Source of the DNA: Psococerastis gibbosa
Taxonomy: Eukaryota; Arthropoda; Insecta; Psocodea; Psocidae
DNA length: 64,000 nucleotides
NCBI GenBank assembly: GCA_963971405.1
Contig: OZ020488.1
Span: 9,551,261-9,615,260 of the forward strand
Direction: 5' to 3'
The notes below the pieces were generated by a model. It was not told where the DNA came from. It searched no databases and was given only the letters and a program-made list of their open reading frames with translations. The stretch's first letter is position 1. Each line of letters opens with the position of its first letter. This document shows, piece by piece, positions 10,501 through 20,891 of this stretch. The position numbers were made by a program, and so were the translations under genes.

Positions 10501-12700
10501 AAAGTTTACTTTCCATAGCACGGAAGCATGCAATTGCACGGGCTCGATTGTTGCCTAACGAGGAAATATCGGAACGAAATGGTAATGACACTATAAACGA
10601 ACCATCGGTGTCTCGCTTATAAGAGTCTAGAAAATGTTGTTCGACATATAAATCGTCTTCACATGGAGGCAAGGTCTCATGATCGGAAGCTGGAATGGTT
10701 TCGCGCTCAAAATATTTTTCCATGATGTCGGCTAGTTGAATGTCGGATTGAGCCATGAAAACCTTGGGATCGGAGCCGCTTAAGGTGGGAATTTTTCCCA
10801 TAATTACGTATCCAAACGGAGTATGTACTGGATAAGGCCAGTTAGGAGGGTGTCGAATATTCGGAATATTTAGGAATTTTTCGTTATTTTGCATTAATTC
10901 GACGGTATCTCCGACGGACAATAGAATGTCATATGGTTTTGAATTAAAAAACTTTGGGTCAGCTAGCTGATAATTCTTAACGTATGTTGTAAAATCATTA
11001 CTTAATGTCACTTTTGTAGAATTTTGGCAGATAGTTTTCATGATTTTAGCATTTATTTCGAAGATAAATTCGGGATTAAATCTCGATCTAAGCGAGAGTA
11101 CAGTAGAGCCTATGGTGTTCTTTAATGAATCACCTAGCCCATAAATAGGTAACAATTTCTTTTTTGAAAAGTTTAGACCTAGTTTTTTAACAGTGGGCAG
11201 AGAGATAAGTGTTTCTTCGCTGCCACTATCTAAGCATAGGCACACTTCGTGCGTGTAGCCTAGATTGTCCTTTACGTGGACGACAGCTGTGCCAATGAGG
11301 TTGTGCAACTCATTTTTTGGCTGAGAGGAAGTCGTTACACACGACAGCGTCTTGGGTGACTGTGTGACGATTGGTTGAACAGTAGCTGAGCTTACAGTGC
11401 GTTTATCGCAGATAGCACTATTGTGCATTTTAGATTGGCAGTAGTAACAGGATTTTGTGCTTTTGCACTCGCTTATTTTTGAATGCGTAAGCGACATGCA
11501 GGCAGGGCATCTTAGGTTAGAGGTCACCCATTTGATGCGGTCAGAAACAGGTAAACTGAGAAATTCGGCACAAGTTGAAATTTTATGTGTCGAATTGGAG
11601 CAGAAAATGCAGGGACTCACGAAATTAGGTAATTTCGGAGTTGGTTTCTTCGCATTTGTAGTATGCGATGTCACCTTAAGAGTGCGATTACTTCGAAGCG
11701 CACTGTGACCTGGGCTAGAATCCGAGGTCTTAGAATGCGTAGTAACAGATTCCTGAGACAGTAAAGTTAAAGTTTGAAATTGTTTTGATACAAAATCAAT
11801 TACTTCTTTGTACTTAGGTATGACCCCTGCCGACAGCTGCTGTTCGAACAGGCGGCGAGTTAGTGGGTCTAAATTGCGGACGGCAATCGACAGTAATAAA
11901 AAATCGCCAAGGTCCACGACTGACGACAGACTTTTTAGAGCTGTAACTCCTTCAGAGTGTACCTCTAAAAACTTTTGGAGGGACTCGGGTGTAGCCTTCT
12001 TTTGTGGAACGAAATTGAACAATTCGTTTGTATAGAGAGCGGCCAAGGTACGCTGGCATTCGAACCTTTCTTTTAATGCAGAAATGGCGTCAACGTAGCC
12101 TTGGTTGGTTAATGGAAATTGGGACACAATATTTAGGCCTTCACCAATTAAGAGAGTCCGCAAATAATAAAAATTTTCCGACCCTGATAGGTTGGTTTGA
12201 GAATCATACACTGCCTGAAACAGAGAAAACCATCTCTGAAAATCTTTTACATCATTTGTAAATTTTTCCATTTGGATTCGCGGTAGTTGTATATTAGACT
12301 GAGTAGGTGTAGAAATAGAAGTAGGATTAGACTGATTAGATCGTGATGCGATTGACTTGTCGTAGGCGTCGTAATATAGGACCGTGACGGATTCCACTAT
12401 ATCATCGAAACTTTTAACTGTAGCGTCGATGTTTAGTTTTGACGAATCATCCGTAACAATCGTATTGTATCTCCGTATCTTTTTTGACAAACAACTTAAC
12501 TCGCTCCTGAGCTTGACACACATGTCATACTTTTGCTTAAGTAGAGACACTCTAGTTTTAGCATAGGACATAGCGAGGTCCCTAGCGCTCGTCACTCTAG
12601 CGAATAAATCGTTTAGCTGGGCCTGGAGCGAATCTAAAATTTGTTCGGTTATAAAGTCATCACGACTTGCGTCATTATGATCACTATCACTGACACTCAT
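7580..12700 (-). CDS. BEL/Pao Gag-Pol polyprotein, 1706 aa to first stop
   Basis: It encodes the proteins of retrotransposition, acting in the virus-like particle and nucleus. Approximate layout: Gag coiled N-terminus and DUF1759-like region (1-330), Cys/His-rich region with CIFCSNSTHKISTC (from about 363), aspartic protease CLDSGSEETLIS (about 487), reverse transcriptase with MCDIKTFYRSI (about 827) and the catalytic FIDDLVYS (about 910; most BEL elements have YVDD), RNase H with IFSDSKIALSYV (about 1163), integrase zinc finger with HAQSGHSGTN, and integrase core Asp in SIDCFGPY (about 1472), Asp in RSDHGTN (about 1544) and Glu in GGYEPLIKV (about 1595). The start is the first ATG after the 5' LTR leader. 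The frame stops early at TGA 7580-7582, just after the integrase core. All main catalytic residues are present. Confidence 0.93.
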   Translation of the reverse strand: MSVSDSDHNDASRDDFITEQILDSLQAQLNDLFARVTSARDLAMSYAKTRVSLLKQKYDMCVKLRSELSCLSKKIRRYNTIVTDDSSKLNIDATVKSFDDIVESVTVLYYDAYDKSIASRSNQSNPTSISTPTQSNIQLPRIQMEKFTNDVKDFQRWFSLFQAVYDSQTNLSGSENFYYLRTLLIGEGLNIVSQFPLTNQGYVDAISALKERFECQRTLAALYTNELFNFVPQKKATPESLQKFLEVHSEGVTALKSLSSVVDLGDFLLLSIAVRNLDPLTRRLFEQQLSAGVIPKYKEVIDFVSKQFQTLTLLSQESVTTHSKTSDSSPGHSALRSNRTLKVTSHTTNAKKPTPKLPNFVSPCIFCSNSTHKISTCAEFLSLPVSDRIKWVTSNLRCPACMSLTHSKISECKSTKSCYYCQSKMHNSAICDKRTVSSATVQPIVTQSPKTLSCVTTSSQPKNELHNLIGTAVVHVKDNLGYTHEVCLCLDSGSEETLISLPTVKKLGLNFSKKKLLPIYGLGDSLKNTIGSTVLSLRSRFNPEFIFEINAKIMKTICQNSTKVTLSNDFTTYVKNYQLADPKFFNSKPYDILLSVGDTVELMQNNEKFLNIPNIRHPPNWPYPVHTPFGYVIMGKIPTLSGSDPKVFMAQSDIQLADIMEKYFERETIPASDHETLPPCEDDLYVEQHFLDSYKRDTDGSFIVSLPFRSDISSLGNNRARAIACFRAMESKLLKNHEHYATYKETLQDYLNKNEISRSHVTSQYLLNQKIVFKKSSGKPKLVFVPTLTAPGNNLHLNSILHTGPKLQRDINYVLIACRLSTVCLMCDIKTFYRSIRLRPSDSEKIHILTRLDENGQASPDGSVTESKLNHLCYGLTCSPYIALRCVKQLSLENEKEFPITTSFLNKNRFIDDLVYSCDSVQSCTKIRDQLIKILKKGNFHLCKFISSHPEALNGLPDSDLGSISSDVNLSKSTMPVPVLGILWNPETDIFKFEFQPFTGTVTRRSCTSYLARTHDTMGLLHPCVFFMKTLIQSLWGNFPNTGWDDEVPEPYKSQWLTFTNEMPMLSKIRIPRCITNQSSTHWLSIMCDSSQKGYSSVAYLTSKSPEGSFHSNLLIAKSKLCPQKIIRTMPELELSSIELGAKLIKWFIDGQLPIQIQNICIFSDSKIALSYVHVPVQKLKIFNANRVSRIMEIVSQSTVPVSFHYCTTSENASDLCTRGLYPSQLLENSLWFSGPSILRENFPPPPFSPSDCKNLPGLKPDSLISLKLTQSPDMNIFTNLIEKFSKFSILQRTTAYVLRFISNCRKTKSERIKSSLTVDELNLATHTIVKIQQEHSFPDELSRINKGKPPTDKFAKLTPFIGKHQILRVAGRLQLASLPYETRHPMILPKCHLAVLLCRLYHAQSGHSGTNLSTCLLKQKFWIISVRSIMRSVIYRCFTCAKLNPVRPSPIQADLPRSRLTPCFPFRGTVSIDCFGPYHVIPGLRSSGRKNPQANMKVWGIIFLCDATRCVHIEHLCSMTMEDFLDSVTRFTSRRSLPCEIRSDHGTNLMAGGKFMSECAKFLNDNQDEILSALATRSIKFTTIPVAAPWMGGYEPLIKVAKNVLKHLLVEPLHLQDLITLFINVEGLVNSRPYIGPTLFDTTDPALILSPSHMLTGGHLNSAPILVNDEPMPLRKRFYKLRAIIQIFWKTFRREVLNTYMQKLK

Positions 12701-12951
12701 TTTTGATTAGAAATGAAATAGTAAAATTAATTATAGAGAGCCACAGAAAAAGCGTAGCCCTAAAAGTAGCAATGAAAAACAGATTAGATTCTAGCAGGTA
12801 CTTGACTGATACAAGTACCTACTGTATGCGTATTATTATAGTATAGGCCTAGTCGTAAAAAAAGCCTACAGCAGGCAAGCGGCAGCACAGAAAATCAGAG
12901 AAAACAGTGGACTGTAATTAAAATTAGAAAATAGAATTATCAAAATTTTTA

Positions 12952-12963
12952 CTCGATGGACCA
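12952..12963 (-). promoter_or_regulatory. tRNA primer binding site of the BEL/Pao element
   Basis: CTCGATGGACCA on the + strand looks like a tRNA 3' end with its CCA. On the element's own strand it starts TGG and lies five bases inside the 5' LTR. I cannot name the tRNA. Confidence 0.65.
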
Positions 12964-12968
12964 TAGTT

Positions 12969-13256
12969 TAGTGTGGATTATTAATCTCTCCTCAGACGTT
13001 TGCCTTACCTTTATTAACGGTGCGGTCGATTAGATGGTCTGGGCGCCCAGCTTCGTAGACTATCTTGCTGTTTAACTCTAGGCGCACGACGGAGTAGAGA
13101 TTTTGTTACCAGTTATACCAGACTAAAACTAGATGAATTAATAATGTGAGAGAACAGAGGGAATATCCGAACGAACTACGTGGGAGTAAAATGGCGACTG
13201 ACCAGAGCTGTGCTGCCTCTTGCTGTTTCATGTTGTAACGTGTTTTGTTACAACTA
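12969..13256 (-). repeat. 5' LTR of the BEL/Pao element
   Basis: The 288-bp copy is the same as 6953-7240. For the minus-strand element this is the upstream LTR and should hold its promoter. No sharp TATA box stands out. Confidence 0.92.
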
Positions 13257-13261
13257 AGGAG
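13257..13261. repeat. Right target-site duplication of the BEL/Pao element
   Basis: AGGAG repeats the five bases at 6948-6952 exactly. Confidence 0.88.
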
Positions 13262-13333
13262 TCTCTACCTCAGACACGAAAACCTAAACACATAAAATAC
13301 ATAAATATTTATTTATTTATGATTTATTTATTT

Positions 13334-13605
13334 ATTGCTTTCCAATTTATACGAAGAATAAGGAATGCTTTGTGATGGTCGAAATGTTCGATTCCGAGAT
13401 TTCAACGGATTTACACGTTTTGAGTTTCCAGGAACCGAAAAAACTGGTTTTTACGAAATGTCTGTCGGTCGCTCTGTCTGTATGTCTGTATGTCTGTATG
13501 TCTGTCTGTCTGTCTGTCTGTATGTCTGTCTGTCTGTATATCTGTTCATCAATTTCCGGGCAAACTACTCGGTCGATTTTGATGAAATTTGACATGTAGG
13601 TTTGC
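13334..13605 (-). repeat. CAGA-type repeat, full copy, minus
   Basis: Reading the minus strand: left arm AAATTTCATCAAAATCGACC, GAGTAGTTTGCCCGG, then a mixed CAGA/CATA microsatellite (about 13460-13540), then ATTTCGTAAAAACCAGTTTT, GTAAATCCGTTGAAATCTCG and the GGAAAGCAAT end. An 88-aa minus-strand frame and two plus-strand frames crossing it are by-products of the repeat. Confidence 0.8.
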
Positions 13606-16198
13606 AAACTCAACTTGGGGGGGTTTTATTCTCATAAAACTATTTAAAAAAACGGCTAAAAACATTATTTTTCAAAAACGGCTCCTATGATTTCTTTTAA
13701 ATTCAAACATATTGTAGTCGATATTAATGTGAACAAAATGCGGTGAGTCACTTGCCCCTTCATTGTTTGCTTTTGGGGGTAAAAAACATAAAAATAACTC
13801 AATTTTCATGAAAAATGACTAAAAAATAATTTTTTCTGGGGAACCTTTCTATCGATGATTTCTGCCTTCAGGCATGTTTTAGGTGTTTAATAGTGTAACA
13901 AAACCGAATAGGTCGCTTTCCCAACAATGTATTTGGTTTTGTGCAATAAATTATTTCTTGAAGAAATCATATCTAATTCACGCACCAATTCATTGCGTGC
14001 CTTGCCATTATGACTGTGTGGTAATGTATTGGTCTCCCCGTTCTATAATGTGCAATGCCATCGATTAATTCAGTGCTTTGTTTGGGATAGGGGCCGTAGC
14101 CAGAGGGGGGTTCAGCCCCCCCCCCTTTGAAACGTTTGCAGCGTACACTGGATCGAATGTAGTTTTATGGATTTTCAAAAAAAAATTGTGTTTACCTCAC
14201 CTCCGACCTCCGGCGACGTCAGGTGGACCCCCATCCCCACCCGGGGATCCGTAAATTAGCCATAGGGAAATTATTTGCCAACATATTATCTCTATCTACT
14301 AATTGATAAATTAGAAAACATGTTCGAGTAAACTCGGACCGGTTCTTTATGTAGGCCTACATATATATTTATATATATATTTACCTAGGTATACATATAG
14401 CATTGAAAATTATTCTTCAAAGACTTTCAACCCATTGAGCTAGATGGTCACCTCACTGCCACATAGCGCCGCATGGCCATGATTGGATTTATTTTTTTCT
14501 CGTTCAAATTCAAAGTCTAAAAGCAACTAAACATCTGCTTGTATCTTTATAGATGCAGAAAAATAATAAAACGGTACGCTTTCAGAAGGCAAAAACGATT
14601 TCAAAAAGCTTTTGTACTCAAATAATCTTGATCAAGCCAGCGGATTTTGTATAATGTTCGCGAAGAGGTAAAAAATTGAAATCCACTTTTCGAATATATG
14701 AGACTTTATTGATAGCTTTTTGTCGGTGCAACAGTGAATGCTTTTCATTTATTCAAGAGGAAAAGAGTTCAAACGCATATTCACTTCTAGATGGGCGGGA
14801 AAAGTCGACGCACGTATAGGGGATTTTTAAATTATTAATGTCAGAATGTTGATTCAGTGTCTAGGTCACGTCTCTGTTTGATCGATTACGGTAGGACCTG
14901 CGAGTTGATAGGTTTTTTGAAGCATTTCTGCAGAGTTTCTCGTGTAATGCAAGGCAGAAGGATAAACATTGTGAAGAGGCTTTTGGGTAGATTTCAATCT
15001 TTGTTTAAAATAAAGTACACACAAAGGATTCTTTACTTTATTTTCTAACTGTGGGATCGGAGTCAAGTTGGTAAGAACGGTTTTGGGAGGGAAGGGGGTC
15101 CGTGTTTATTCACTAAGGAAATTTGTGACAAGTGCTGGATTCAGTAGTGAACAAATAGCTATTGGACAGCTCATGGTCTCCCCCGGAGAAAAAAATTGAT
15201 AAATAGGTTCAAATTAGTGAGGTTCTAAGCATTTAGCAAGCAGTACAGTTGAAATTTTACCGACGAATAAACCTACCACGGAGGGAGCCTGTGGGCCTCG
15301 CCCGAAGAAAAGGTTTGATTTTTTTTACATTTCGGGAGGCTTCAGCCCCCAAAGCCCCCTCCCTGGCTACGTGCCTGAAGTTAATCGATACTACATATGT
15401 TTTTATGTTTTTCAATTTTGGCCCACAACTACCCCCCCCCCCCCCCCAATGGATTGGATCCGCCCCTCGTAGAGTTCAGCCACGTCCAAAGAATGTTAGA
15501 AGAAAGGATCGCCCAGAGACTGGCGGAGGATGACGCTTGAAGAAAGAATAGAACTACAGTCGTTCTACCAAAGTGGCTCTATTCTTCCTTGATGGTTGGG
15601 TCAGTGATGATCAGAATGGGCGGACTCCGCGCCTAGGACGGTAAATTTTAGGGGCGGCTACATTTGGGGAATAAAATTATAATCTAATATTGGTGTATGG
15701 CTCACAGAAATAAAAAAATAACAAAAATTTTGAGACCACTACGCAGCGACAGCGCGCTGGCGCATAGCTAAAAGTTCATCTGAATTGCCAATGTCGCCAT
15801 TGTGTTGTGTAGTTATCAATCTTGTCATAGAGATAAAGTAAATTATGGAATATGTCGAGCGTGATTGTCACAGTACTTGTAAAAAATTAAAATTAAAAAA
15901 TACTCCTAAGGTCTACTTTTTATTTAAGGTAGCAGTTGTCTCTATTCTTCATAAAATCAACAGGTTGCAAAAGCAACTATAGGAAGCCCAGTTGTCGCAA
16001 TGCAGTTAACATGAATAATGGCCTATTTTACTGCTACTAAGGATAAAATGCCAGTAATTGTTAAAATCAATAATATACAAGTTAGCGTGTGCTTACTCAG
16101 ATCATTAACATTAATTGCACTTGTATTGTACTATAGTAATAAATCAAATCTTTCATCAGGTCGTTTATCTACCCCATTTTACCTGTATGCAATGTCAG

Positions 16199-16390
16199 GA
16201 AACGTAGAGTAGTGGTACGAACTCTGAACTTCACCCGAAAGGTTGCTGGTTCGAGTCTCACACTTGCTACATTTTCTGGTGACCGTTCGATGAGCATATA
16301 TAACAGGCTATTTGAGAGTATAAGAGAGGGGCTTCATTGCCTTAATTCCGTTAGTTTGGCTTGGTATGAGAGAAAATAGTAATTTTTAAA
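16199..16390 (+). repeat. tRNA-derived SINE
   Basis: It has AGTAGTGGTACGAACTCTGA, CACCCGAAAGGTTGCTGG, the B-box-like GGTTCGAGTCTCACAC, and the GAGAGGGGCTTCATTGCC and TTTGGCTTGGTA body blocks, ending in a T-rich tail. Confidence 0.72.
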
Positions 16391-16497
16391 AAAATTCTTT
16401 TTTTTTTTAGGTATAAAGGCATAAAACACAACTTTACGGACTTATAATAACTGATAATACCATAAATTGATTAAAGTTTAGACTGTATACGGTAGTT

Positions 16498-17230
16498 CAG
16501 GGGCGTAAAGTTGGCGAGGGCGCGGTCCATCTTTCCCCCTCCAGCTCCTTTTTTTTGGGGGGGGGGGCTTTTCCCCAGCCGCGAACATTGTAAGACGAGG
16601 TCCATGGAGACCCCCGGGCTCCCCTGCTTGCAGCAACATGAATATAACCATTACTTTGTTAGCTTTGTAAAAGCTACAGCTATACTTTACTACTATTAAA
16701 ATGCGTAAAACCGCACTACTTTGTACTTATATTTTCAAATTTTTCCCCGGGGGGAGGCCCCCGAGCCCTCCTCTTTGGTTAAATATTAATTAAAATATTA
16801 CTTCTATGCAATCTTAACCGTCGTAATGATAGCATTGCGATTTAGTCCGCATATCCGCAAAATATTATGTGCCTGGGTCCGCACCAAATCTGAATCCACC
16901 AATAAATTGAAGTTTGATATGCCTACTCTATCATGTAATATACCAGTAACATCGAAACCTTTATAGAATACACTAGTAGATAGAATTGAGTTCTCAAGAA
17001 AACAATTTACACTAGATAGGATCAGTCGCGATAGACCCTCCCCCCTCCCCCCGGAAAAAATCATGGCTACGCCCTTGAGGTCCTACATCATTCGAAGTTC
17101 ACAACTATCAAACGCTCTAAAAATTTGTAAATCTGTGATTCCGTGAAGAATATCCTTACGAAAAGCCTGATGATGGCGTAAGGTCAATTTCGTTTTGCCC
17201 CCGCCATCATTCTAAAACTTTACGCCTCTG
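16498..17230. mobile_element. hAT-like non-autonomous element, CAGGGGCGTAAAGTT ends
   Basis: CAGGGGCGTAAAGTT is mirrored by AACTTTACGCCTCTG (one mismatch). The flanking octamers CGGTAGTT and CAGTAGGT agree at six of eight places. It has poly-G tracts next to the left end and a second MITE-like end inside (CCGGAAAAAATCATGGCTAC near 17051). An 86-aa minus-strand frame inside is unrecognised and probably not a gene. Confidence 0.65.
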
Positions 17231-18099
17231 CAGTAGGTTAGTATTTTAAATATAATAAAATATTAAATAAAACGGGTTTGGACACCATCAGTTTCTTTCT
17301 CGGTAATCCATGTACTATAGAAATGATCTTAGGCTATTCCATGAAATCTTTCCTTTGGGAGTCATTTTCTTCGTTACCTACTTCCTTTTCCTCTAACCAC
17401 TTTACTAGTCCAAGAGACGTAAAAGAAAACGGGAACGGGAGGGGATGGAGATTTTCTCTAAATTTTATTTACAATAGAAGAGCCATAGCCTCCCCCAGGA
17501 GGGGGAGTGGATATTTTAACCAGGTGGAGGGCTGATGGGGGCAGATTCGCCGGTGGACTGCGGTTTGTCAGCGCCTCGAAAATCGCAAGAAGTTAGTTAC
17601 TCATTTATCTTACTTAGGTCAAGTCTTGAGGGCAAGTCTTGAGGTCCTGGTTTCATTCCAGCAGGCAGCAGGAGTAGTATTGGCTCCAGTATGTACCTCA
17701 GTGGCGGAGCGTGGGATGATTGCGAGTGTAATGCTTTTTTATTTATTTTTTATTTTTTTAATTTATTTTAGTTAAAAAAACACGCATCATTTTATACAGC
17801 ATGTTCCATCTTCTTAAAAAGTAAAAATTTGAAAACAAAAAAGAAAATATTTGATTTCTAACGAGACGAGTTTCTTAATTTTCTTACACTGCGTCGATAA
17901 CATCATGCTCTTACAATTTTAATTGCTCGCGGCTTCCTATAGACTTGAATCTCTCAATACATTCTAAGGATTTGTTGAGTGTAATGCGGCATTCAGTGCC
18001 GAGCCGAGATACTTAAGCGCTGGTGGCAAGGTGAAGAAATTATATATATAATATATTCTTCTTCTTTTAGTGCCTCTTGCCAGGATGATCAGGTCGAGC

Positions 18100-19344
18100 C
18101 AAGGCCGTAACTAGGATTTTTTGCGGGGTGGCTGTGGCGACTGTATAATCCTATATTTGGAGTAAATTGTTTTCTTGATCACTCAATTGTACGAGTATGT
18201 AGTGTCTTCTTTGGAAGTTACGGTGTTACTAGCTCTTATACATGACAAGCCCGTAGCCAGTTTTTTTATTACGGGGGTGGCTGTGGCGACTGTGATTCTA
18301 TCTAGTGTAAAGTTATATCTTGAGAATTCAATTGTATCTAGTGCATTCGTCAGAGATTATGGTGCTACTCGTATATACAATATGATAACATAAGCAATTT
18401 ATTGGAGGTTTTAGCCTCGGTGGGAATACAGGCTTATAATAATATTTTGAGGATACGCGGAATAAAACGTAATGTTATCATTACGACGGTATAGATAGTA
18501 TAGAAATAATGTTGTATTTAACCCAAAGAGGGGGGGGGCCAGGGGAAAAATTTGAAAATATAATTGCAGATTAGTGGGGTTTTACGTATTTTAACAGCAG
18601 TAAAGTATGGATTTTACAAAGCTTACAAAAGAATGCTTGTTCATAAAAATATTATTGTACTTAACCGAAAGAGGGGCGCCCGTGGGTCTCCCCCGGGGGA
18701 AAAATTTGAAAATGTATGTGCAAAACAGTGAGGTTTTACAGCAGGAAAGCCAGGAAAGGAATGCATATTCATATTGCTCCAGACAGGGTCACCCCGGGGG
18801 AAATTTTTTTTTAAAATAGGTCCGAAATAGTGAGGTTTTACAATTTAAAAGCAGTATAGTTTATAATTTACTGAGAAAGACGTACTCATGTTACCGAACT
18901 AGATTTATTTAATTCCCAACTTTTCATTTCGGGGGGGAGGGGGGGGGGCTGCAGCTCAATAAGCCCCCCCCCCATGGCTACGGCCTTGATACATGATAGT
19001 ATAGGCACATCAAACGTCAATTTATTGGCGGATTTATAGCCTCCCCTGGGGAGGGGGGTAATTTTGTAAATATTAGAGCAAAACAGTGGGGGTTTGCGCA
19101 TTTTAACAGCAGTAACGAATAGATTTGGCAAAACTTACAAAGAAATTTATATTCATACTACTGCGAACAGGGGGGCCGGGGGGTCTCCACTTGAGGAAAC
19201 GTTTAGTAAATAGGCCCGAAATACTGGGGTTTTGCTATTTTAACAGCAGTAAAGTTTATAATTTACAGAGGAAGACGCATATTCATGTTACCGTTCGGTA
19301 CTAGATTTATTAAATTCTCAGCTTTTCTTAAGGCTGCGGCCTTG
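18100..19344. mobile_element. hAT-like element CAAGGCCGTAACTAGG, outer of a nested pair
   Basis: CAAGGCCGTAACTAGG on the left and GGCTGCGGCCTTG on the right, flanked by GGTCGAGC and GATTGAGC (six of eight the same). A second element of the same type (18246-18988) sits inside. Both contain repeats of about 120 bp built on GGGTCTCCCCCGGGGG, AGTGAGGTTTTAC and TTTTAACAGCAGTAAAG. Confidence 0.6.
18246..18988. mobile_element. hAT-like element nested in 18100-19344
   Basis: CAAGCCCGTAGCCAG on the left and ATGGCTACGGCCTTG on the right, flanked by a perfect 8-bp duplication ATACATGA (18238-18245 and 18989-18996). It is non-coding, with internal near-tandem repeats. Confidence 0.82.
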
Positions 19345-20540
19345 GATTGAGCAGCCAGGTTCCCATCGCTGAAGCCATTTTTTGTTTGACTTTGCTTCTC
19401 CAATCTTTTCAAATTCATTTCTAATCAGTTTTTTCGGCCCCGTTTCTAAAAATCACTGGAGTAGTTTTTAGAACAAGATTAACAAAATTCGTCTAAAATG
19501 CGCCCTTGGCCCCCTTCTTACTAGTAAAGTATATGTAATGCACAATATCATACAAACCGTAAAATGGCACTGTACGGTACCTAAGTTGAGGTTATCATTG
19601 CTATGGTAAATCTTACAGTGCATACCTTCAAAACTGTAATGGTCAAGGATTGAAGCGTGCTTCTAAAGTGGAGGAAGCCTTTCGTATCCTTATTTTATTG
19701 AAATTGCACATTTGAAAAGTCTGAAAAGAGCCAAAAATTCAAGCTGTACCCAAAAAAGTCATGTTACAAGCAAATTTTGGCGCTTTTTCAAAGTTTCTTT
19801 TAGTTCGTTTCATTTCCGATTTAAATTATTCCATTATTTCCAGTCTTCTTCACTCTTAGAATTTTTTTTTTTTTTTTGAGAGCGCTTCATACCCATAGGA
19901 AAATGTAACGTTTCCAGGGGTGAATTTTGCGCCCTTCGGGGCTGCGCCGGTGGCGCAGGCCCACCTGGCCACCGCCTGTGCCCGGGCCTGGCGGCATTGC
20001 CCGCCTTACATGCTTGCTCCACCACTGATGTAGCTGGTTGTACCCTGGTTTTATTCATCTGTGTCACCCATTCCAACCAGTCAAATTCCTCCCCGTATGT
20101 GCAGAGTTATTTAATGCGGCAGGAATGCGCGTGGTCACGGTGATGGTTCACCCCTTCGTGACCCAGGTCATTCCCTCTCCCCCGTCCCCATCCTGTATCC
20201 CCTGGCCCCCCTGACCCCCCACATGTAATTCATTATTACCCACTCTTTCTCTCTTATCAACCGCAATATACCGCGTCTGACTTAATTTTTAAGGGTTGAT
20301 TAGTCGTTAGATTACGCTGTTGACGCCATATGCTAAATGTTCATAATAGAGTTATATTTGCAACTTTTCAATAAGAGATATATGTATGTGCATTTTTAGG
20401 GGTATTCACATTGCCTACGGCTACAGTTCTTCATGCTTAAGGTGTTTGACTAAAATTGAATATTTGGCACTAATAAGTTATGTAATTAATAAACCTACTG
20501 TAGTGAATATACAGACTACACAGTAACTGTGTTATAATTA

Positions 20541-20891
20541 AATGAGGTTCTGTAGGGACAGTTTTGGTCTCTAGGTTCGTTGACGACAAACCGATATCCA
20601 TATTATTCAAAATGGCCGCCGTTTGCATGTGAAACCTAAGCTCTTAGCATCTAATTCTAATTAATTCTTTTAATATTTTTTATAATATTTTTACTATGCC
20701 TGGACCTTATTTCGCTGCAAGTAATTTAATATATATATATTCTCCATGATTTATAGAAAAATATCACTTTAAAATAATACATAAATAAAATAATTTTAAA
20801 ATAGTATTGAGGCTTATGGAAAAATCAACGCTTTGATATCAGTGCAACTGGTGCTACCATCTACAAAATGACGTCACAAATGAACCTCATT
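20541..20891 (+). mobile_element. MITE with AATGAGGTTC ends, copy 1
   Basis: The 351-bp element has AATGAGGTTC and GAACCTCATT as terminal inverted repeats. The interior (GACAGTTTTGGTC, GACAAACCGATATCCATA, CAACGCTTTGATATCAGTGC) recurs reversed at 47820-48162, proving a mobile family. It has no long frame. Confidence 0.82.

Larger units (their letters stand above)
6953..13256 (-). mobile_element. BEL/Pao LTR retrotransposon, complete, antisense to SCYL2
   Basis: The 6304-bp element has two 288-bp LTRs that I read as identical, a perfect 5-bp target duplication (AGGAG), a CCA-type primer binding site next to the 5' LTR, a G-rich polypurine tract next to the 3' LTR, and one long gag-pol frame on the minus strand. 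Order in the polyprotein is Gag, zinc-binding Cys/His region, aspartic protease, reverse transcriptase, RNase H, integrase, which is the BEL/Pao order. I see no env-like frame. Identical LTRs point to a recent insertion. The only visible defect is a TGA near the end of gag-pol. Confidence 0.93.

Noticed and set aside
7580..12700. Endogenous retrovirus with an envelope gene
   Set aside because: Domain order is BEL/Pao Gag-Pol and there is no further frame between the end of Pol and the 3' LTR, so it is a retrotransposon.
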